DNA of 64,000 bases from Liolophura sinensis (taxonomy: Eukaryota > Mollusca > Polyplacophora > Chitonida > Chitonidae). The notes under the pieces were generated by a model. That model did no database searches. It had not been told where the DNA came from and was given only the letters and a program-made list of their open reading frames with translations. The stretch lies in the NCBI RefSeq assembly GCF_032854445.1, contig NC_088295.1, positions 46,179,385-46,243,384 of the forward strand, given 5' to 3'. How positions within the stretch are numbered: the stretch's first letter is position 1; every line of letters begins with the position of its first letter. This document shows, one piece after another, positions 25,401-34,400 of this stretch. The position numbers were made by a program, and so were the translations under genes.

Positions 25401-28400
25401 GCCACACATCCTGCTGAAGCCTCCATGTGCCTTTTACAAACCTGGCGAATTGCCAGATTGCACCTCGCTAACCGTCATCCCAACCTTTGTGGACTATGGC
25501 TGTATTATATATGTGCATGTCTTAGAGAATGGGGACACGGGTGAGTTGTATGAGTGTTTTCAGGCCTGAGTCTTCCATTAGGAATATGTAAATTCTTCCG
25601 CTCTCCCTGCTGTTTAATATAGCTGGTAAATGATAATAAACGATGAATGCCATGCATGTGGCCATTTACATAGTCTTCTCGTTCGTCTAAGACACTTGTC
25701 TTCCACCAGTGTGGTGTGCATATCAGTATGTCACGTGGGAAAGTTTGTCAGTAAGTGTGCAGAGGTTGGTGGTTTACCATGGGCATAGAAGTGTCTCCTA
25801 CCCATCAAGTCAAAAATTCTTGAGCATCCATAGAGCTAAATAATCCAATAAGTGAATTTTACTTTCCTTAACTCTCCATGAGAAGGTTTGTTACACTTTG
25901 TCAATTCATCCTTCATTTTAGTTAAAGGAGAAGAAAGTTTAAAAAATGGCGCTATAGGCTGAAAAGAGCACATTTTTCTTTGCCATACATGTTAAGCCTG
26001 AAAATGGCAAAGCTGGCATAAATCACTGAGCCCATCGCGTCCTCCATCTCTAACACCCTGTAATTTATGCTAGGAGCGTGTTGCCTCTCAGCGAATGAGA
26101 GCCGTTAAAACTGCTGGCTTATTCGTGTAAACTCAGAACCTACTTCCAAGATTCCGTTTTCCCGATCATCATCGGAAGTCACCGAAGCCACGCGAAGTAT
26201 CGGCAGTTGGCAGGTTACGTACATTTTCTACCAGAAATGTACGAATTGCTTTTCGGTGATGTCTGAGAGAAATTCTCCTCATAACACAGAAGACTTCAGG
26301 ACTAGTTCGTAGGCAAAAATGAGACGCCCACAGCTGATTTTGGTGCTGAATTTATTCATAATTTATCAACTTGAGGTACATATTAGAATTTTTTTATGAC
26401 ATGCACATCCGAGGAAATACATGCTCTTTTCAATGGTATTTGTTTGATATTTAAATTTCTTCTCCTTTAATATAAAACTGAAATATAGTTTGAACTTTGC
26501 CCTAATAACTTGCTATGCTGATCATCATGGTTAATTAGTGCTGACCTATGTATGTCTGCATTACCAGAATGGACCAAGTTTTATGAACAGGATTCTCAGA
26601 AGTCATATTGCACTAAGTTCCCTGACTGGCTCAGTGGCCTAAAGCGTTCTGTCCTATGTTTTAGTGATCGTGTGACAAGACAGAATCCAACTCTCGCTGG
26701 TTTAACTGCGACTTTCAGACAAGAGGATTATCATATTCATACACATATACATAGTCTACTTTTAACTGCTCGTGATTTACTTTGATTCATGAATGAATTG
26801 TATCATGTTACAGACCAACTACTGACGGAGTCCATGCAGACTTATTTCAACCAGCCCACTCTTTATGGTACGCCCACAGAATGGGTGGTAGGGCAGGCCT
26901 GCGCTGCTTACTACTCTGTTGACCAGAATTGGTATAGGGCTAAAGTCATTGAACTGCCAGTCACTGGAGATCAGCTCAGGGTATGCTATTTGTGAACCGT
27001 AATTCTCTTTTTGCCTCGTTTAAAATGAATTTTCTCGAGAAAGAGGAAAAATAATGGTGGTATGTAAGGTTAATGCCTAAAGCCATATTTCCATAAGTGG
27101 GAAGGTCTTCCAGCAACCTGCGGATGGTTGTGGGTTTCCCTCGGGCTCTGCCCAGTTTCCTCCCTCCATAATGCTGGCCACTGTTGTATAAGTGAAATGT
27201 TCTTGAGTATGGTGTAAAACACCAGTTAAATGAATAAATAAATAAAGCCATATTTTATAATGTGCACTTTATCATATCGGCAGGTCGAAGGGAAACAGGA
27301 CAATGCTGTTCATGATTTAAACTGTTCCACAAAGTGAATAGTAAGAACACAGGTTTTCAAACATATTCATCCTGTTTTCATTTGACCAATCATAGCATGT
27401 GAACGTATTTCAAATATGGGGCAATTAACAGAATGTGGACTAGCCTAACAAGAATATTACTTTATTTCAACTGAAGTTTGGGATGTAAAAATGCATTTTA
27501 AGAAGCACCTGAAGGTCTTTAAATGTTACTTTTAATGCTGACACTGAAGTTTTTCTGATAAAATTTCAAACTTCTCAAGAAATATAGAATGGTCCTAGGC
27601 GGATAAGTCAAAAAGAACCAAGCAAAATTTATCGCTTGAAGAATGTTAATGTTGAGGTGAAATGCAGTAATATGTACAAGGTATTAATGACAAATAGAAT
27701 ATGTTTGTTTGTGGACAAGATAGAACTACTGGTATTATTCTCTTTGTTGGTTATATTTTGGCATATTACATGCGAAAGTTGTGACATGTGTAAATTGGAC
27801 ATCAGGTTCGCTACATAGATTACGGGAACTCTGTGTGGCTATCCAGGGACCAGGTACGGGCTGATGTGAACCAGTTTGTTGACATCCCAACACAAGCCTT
27901 CGAATGCGTCTTACACCAAATTAAACCTGTAAGTATGCAATACAGTCTGTTTAGTAATTTGACAAGACATGATATATGCCAAGTTCAAAAGAAACTTTGG
28001 TGGTATAATGGTTAACACATCCTCCTTGAAGTTAGGAAACCTGGGATCAAACCTTGGTCTGGTCATCGCAAAGATGGTACTTGTTGTTGCCTCAGTTGGT
28101 GCTCAGCACTGAGAGGTTGGAACAAGGAAAAAGGACTGGTTGGCCGGAGTCCGTATAATGTGATTGGGTAGGGCGTCATGTCTTGGGTGTTCGGCATTAT
28201 ACTTTAATGGCGGTAGCAGTTTTTAGTCATGGACTCGCCCTGCCACAAGAAGACACTGTATACTGGTATGTACACACACCTAATGACACCTTGTCTGTAT
28301 ATGACTGAAGAGTTGTTAAGTACAACGTTAAACCCCAAGCATTCATTGATTCATTCAAAAGAAACTTTGCCAACTATTTGAAGCTTTTTCACGATTGGGC

Positions 28401-31400
28401 TGTATTGTTTTGGTAGCTATGGATGATTTGGTCTGAGCCATAATTTCTCAACCTTTGTCAATGACAGTGTGAGTGGCCAATGCTTTTTGCAGACTGTCAA
28501 TGCTTGGTAAATGGAAAAGAAATTTTTTCTGTTTTATGCATTCTTAAAGAAAATGTCACTATTTTTTACAATTTTGATATTTAATTTGGAAGAACCACCA
28601 ATGAAATGACGTATAACAATGCTTGTAACATGAATAAAGTAAGCCTGCTGTTTGTTCTATTAATTGTATGACATGGTATGTATAAAAACTTCTTCACATT
28701 CATCATTAGCACAGTGTAATAAAATAATAAATACCGAACTGTTTTTTGTGTGTGAAATAACAGTTTCTTTGAAATATTTAAAAATATGCCTGGAATTTGA
28801 AATACCTGTCATAGTTAAAACTGAAAAGCAAAACATTTTTCATAAATATGAAATATGTGTTATACATGTGTAGATAAAGATGAGAAGCAATGTGGTGTAT
28901 TGAAATGTGATATGTTAGCTCTGATGAAGATTTTGATACACTTCCAGCTGACAGAAGATGACCAGGGCATCTGGCCAACCGGTGTGGTGGAACTCGTCCA
29001 TGATTTGCTGGTCAATAAAGAGTGCATTGCTGTGGTAGAGGTAAGGGAGATAACTGCCCGGTTATGAATTATAATGAAAACCATGTGTACTTGAATTTTA
29101 AAGAACCTTGATTAATCTTCTTTTGGAAAGAATTTATCACTACGAAAGCAATACTTTGGGTTCTCTTAAAGACTAGTGGTACATGTGTGTGATTAAGTCC
29201 AGCTCATAGTGGCTCCTTTGAAATGTCAGGAGGTTTGTCAAGTACATGCATTTAGAGAGGTGTAATGCACTTATACCTACACACTCTGTGCATGTCCCCT
29301 CTCCAACCTGATATGTATAACAGCGAAATACAGTTCTAGAAGCGTCATTGTATGTTACAAAGGACAGGCGTAGCGTACATGCTACCCAGATAATCGGCGT
29401 CAGCATCCAGTAACAGGAGAAATATTGTTAAAAAATGTTGGGGTGGTGTCTTGAAAGTTCTGCATGTATTGAGCTCAGGCTTTGCACACATCTAGAGCAC
29501 AATAGCACAAGGGAGGTGTTCCATTGTTGACTCGCTGTGTGCATGCTGATTACCATAAATTACAAAATTCACAACATGAGTACAGCATTCATGTGTCTCC
29601 TAAAGGCAAGCTTTAAGTTGGTCTTCTTGTTTTGAAAGGAACAAAATTTAGTTTGAATGAATCTGCTAATTACCTTTATAACAGCTCACTCATTATTTGA
29701 TTTAGTTGGTGGTGATGTGAAATAAACATTGTGGCTTTACTTGGATAGGAAGAGAAAGGGATTTACATGTATGCAGCAAAGGAAAACTGCTCAACAAAAT
29801 ATTGAAGAATGACTGTTGTTATCTCCCCTTGCCAGGAAGTTCTGGATGACGGACAGCTGTCAGTGGACATTACTCTGCCAGACGGTACAAATCTGTCAGA
29901 CTTGCTGATTAGTGAGAATCTGGCTGTCAGATTTATCAGCATTGAGGAGATGGCAAAACTCAGCAACAACATTTTAGAAGTGCTCAAGGTAGATTCTCTC
30001 CAACTCTTTCAGCCTCATCACCCACAGTGTCCCCATAAATCGTTTGCATTCGGTTGACTCGATCTACTCAATTCGTTTGCTCATTCGATTTAAACAATTT
30101 AAGCAAATCAAATGAATCCTCGTATCAGTCCGCCACTGCGTAGTGCTACGTTTAAACATCGTTGTGTAAACTGACGATCGGTAAAGAGGCTTTCATCGTG
30201 AGTCTCCGCAAGAAACAAATGCAAAGAAACAACAACAACAGTGGTTTCACTCGTGAAACCTTTCGAAAAGAAAGCTCAAATTTTACACTTACATATTTTC
30301 ATGATATTCCCTACCGATACCCAAAATATTGGCCTAAATATGTGGTCAGACATGTATGTCAGGACTCCTACAGTCCTGGGCTACACCATACAAGTACATG
30401 TGTGCCGAGTCATACAGGCCTGGGCTACACTGTACCAGTACTCGTGCGCCGAGTCATACATTGCCTGGGGGCCTCCGTGGCTAAGTTGGTTAGCGCGCTA
30501 GTGCAGCTTAATGACCCATGAGTCTCTCACTAATGTGGTCGCTGTGAGTTCAAGTCCAGCTCATGCTGGCTTCCTCTCCGGCCGTTCGTGGGAAGGTCTT
30601 CCAGGAACCTGCGGATGGTCGTGAAATGTACGTGGTTTGTGTGTGATGGATGACAGGTATGCACACATTTTCCCTCTACAGATTTCAAGCAAGTTCTGTT
30701 GGGGAATCTTGGAATCAGGAAATGAGGCCTTTAATATTTTCGGTTAGGTTGAACAGTTCGAACTTTGTTGTCAACTTAGCGAACATTGTTTTTACTTTCT
30801 GTCACACTGCTCATAGCCTTTCCCAGCATCAAATACCTGCCACCCTACCCAGTGACGATAAATTCTCCCAGCACACTTTAATAACAGTGGACTTTGAAGT
30901 CATTATGACAAAAGTGGAGCTCACATTATAGATGAATACAAATTCTCCTGTGGATAAATTAGAAACTGTCTTTCTTGACTTCTATTTGTTTTGTAAAGTA
31001 GTTTGTAAAGTTAAATAATATTCGGCCAGTTAATGTCTTCCCGATAAGCCTTCTCACCCTCCCTATTTTTGAGAATGACCTGTCAGATTGATGTCATTCT
31101 CCCACCAAAGTGGACAAGTGGCCACTAAGGGGAAGCCTCTTCCATGTTCGGGCGCAATTGTTTTACCCTTGCAGGCGCTTTCCAAAAGCTCTATTCACAT
31201 GACAGGCAACATTATTCATAGATGAAACCGCAATTATCCAATGATATGTAGACGCCATACAAGAAAGGCTATAGAGACAAGCAGTCGGTAAATTCAAGAC
31301 ATGCCAGGTGGAGAGTTCCTTGTAAATCATGCTACAAAACAATCGATTCATTGGATGCATAACATTTTGTTCAACAACGTAACTAAAATGTGAGAAAGCT

Positions 31401-34400
31401 AAATTTAAAGAAAAAAAAATGCAAACTGATTCTTATTCTAATTTGGTATTTAATTTACAACGTTAAGATTTAAAAACATTTACACGGTTAATACAGTTGG
31501 GGGGGTATCCTGCTAGTTCTGATCAGTGAAGCGTGTTGTTGTTGTAGTCGACATTCCCAGCTTTGTAGCGGGACTACTTTCGCCAGGCCTGCTCCCTATT
31601 CGGCTGTTTCCAATAACAGGCTCCACGGAAAAAGCCAACGAACTCGACACCCATTGTTTGAGTGTTTGTTAGTTTCATTCGTTTTAACCGAACCCGAGGC
31701 AAACGATTTATGGGGATGATCCCTAAAGGCCCTTTCAGAAGATAATATAGAACATATAATCCTACTTTTGATGTCAGCGTTTTAAGTTTTTCTGATAAAA
31801 AATTAATCAAACCCTCATAAAAAACTCACAAATAACATTATATGGTGGATGAATCAATCAGGATCAGGTAAATATGTCACATAAAAAATGCTTGCTTTAC
31901 ATCAGTGCCATCATCACAAAGGACGTTTGCAGCTCAGGTGACACTGGTGACCTTGTTTGGACTTGGCCATACCTCTAATGTTCTCTTGCTCACCTGTAAT
32001 CAGCAATCATCAAGTAAAATAGCTTTAGTTGTCTGTTTTAAAATGTTGTGTATACTGTAGATAAGAATCATTTTTTAAAGGATAAAGAGGTTCAGACAGA
32101 GCTCTAATCACTCTGACCCCAGAGACTTTGGAGCTATTAGAAAATCTGTGTACAAAGTTTGCTAATTGTTATGTTAAATAAGTGGTATAAGGTGGGTATA
32201 AAAACCACCACAGGTTTCGCTTAGCATGTCTACTTTAAAAATTTAATTCACAAGAGGTGAAGAATTCACTGCCTTGGAAATTAGATGTCAAATTGTCAAA
32301 TTGTCGAATTGGGCTTCTAAGAGTACTTTTATATTGAGGTTACATGTAAGTGAAGTACACAGGAGATTTTCAGAATAGATAACTGAACATTTATTTTCTT
32401 TTTCCATTTTGCACCATCCAAATCATGTCATACCCCTCCAAAAAATGTGGCATTATAACCTCTCGCTCCCCAACATAATTATGTGAAGACTTCAGGAGGG
32501 TACGGGCAAACATTTCTGCTCTTGCAATTCTGAAACCCCACCCTCACCATTATTAACACTAAACAAATGTAATTTTTTTTTTCCCAGGAGAAGAATCCTT
32601 TTGACCTCTGTGACCTTCCAGGTCCTGATACATTGATCCCTATTGTCCTCACCCATGTGGAGATGCCAGATGTGGTTAGTCTGTGTTCTTTTTGTTGTCG
32701 CCTTATTGTCTGTCTGTCCCTCTTTCAGTCAGTCTGTCAGCAACTTTGCCGAAAAAGTTTCGCACAGATTTGGAACAGATTTTGTGCAGTGGGCCAGTTA
32801 GCACCAATCTGTTTATTTGAATAATTCTTTTCGCCAAAGAAATCTTGATTATTTTTTATGGTTTGTTTGGTCAGAAATTTGAACAGTTAGCTGTGACAAA
32901 GGTCCGTGCTTTTGGTTAAACACTGAATATGCTAAACTCACAGTGTGCTCAAAAATTCCAAATTTGGGTTTTGTAAATTAGGGAGACATTGCAGATTCAT
33001 AGTGCTGTTGTGGTGTAGTTATTTTAATCATTTAATTATTTATCTCTGCATTTTTTTCCCTATAGGTGTATTTCCAAAGAGGCCGGCCGAATCCTGAGGA
33101 AACAGACAGCTACTCCCAGAAAGTCTCCAAGGAATTGACTGCTTTGGAAAAGCTGTTCTCCGAGATCAATACTTTTGCCCCAACAGCCCTGCTCTTTGAA
33201 AAACCACGTTCAGGTTCCTTTCTATATATAGATATTAATTTTTTTAGGATACATTCTTATTTTCAGCTTGTTGGTCAGAAAAAAGAATAACTTCTGTATC
33301 AACTATGTCTTAATTTGGCCTAAAAATTAGCTGAATGTACATGTAAGCTTCCACAGACTGTCTTAGAATACCGTAATTGTTTTGTTTGGTGGGTTGCCCA
33401 ACATAAATCCACTAAACCTGCTTTTGTGTCCTGCCCTGGTATAGGGTGCTCATTAGTCTCCGATATTAACTTGCCTGTTCTTGTGTCCCACCCTCAGGAG
33501 CCCCATGCTGTGCTCAGTAGAGTGCTGACCACTGCTGGTGTAGTACTCTCATAAGTCTCAAATGTTAAATTGCCTGTTTTTGTTTTTCCACCCTCAGGAG
33601 CCCCATGCTTTGCTCAGTACACTGGTGATCACACCTGGTGTAGTGTTCTCATTAGTCTCAAATGTTAAATTGCCTGTTTTTGTGTCCCACCCTCAGGAGC
33701 CCCGTGCTGTGCTCAATACAGTGCTGACCACTGCTGGTATAGAGCTCTCATGATCTCGGTCCAGGAAGACAAAAGAAAAGCATATGTGTGCTTTGTGGAC
33801 TTTGGAAACTCAGAGTATGTCTCATTTGATAGGTAAGTACCAACCCCAGGGACTCCCGTAGAAAGATATCATATTCTTGTAGGTTGTTACATGGCTAGCC
33901 AGTGTGGATGTCACAAGTCAGAAAGTTTGTCAGTGTTTTGCAAATGATGGGACGCCACCCATCTATTATGGCATTAAAGAACCAGGAAATGAAGATCCTA
34001 ACACGAGTAAATAGAAAAAGAATAAGACAAGGCCACCTACGTCTCTTTGTAGGTTGAGGATAATGCCTGCTCAGTTCATGATATTACCAGCCCAGGCTTG
34101 TCGCTGCCATATCAGCAACATAGCGCCCTCTGCTGGCCAGTCCTGGAACCAGGCGACGCTGGATGCCATGCTACATGTAGTTAAGGAGAACATGAATGAG
34201 CTCAAAGCTTGGCTGATAGTAAGTATAAGTGTTAACTTGTTCCAGGTGATTCAGAAGTCTTACTTCTTTTAAGTAAAGCCTGGGACACACTAGCCAGGTG
34301 GATATATTCACACGTATGGATGAACATTTCTGCCAGCAGTTTAGTGCAAAATATACACAGGCATAAACCACTGATATGATGGACAGATTTTTCCAAGGTT

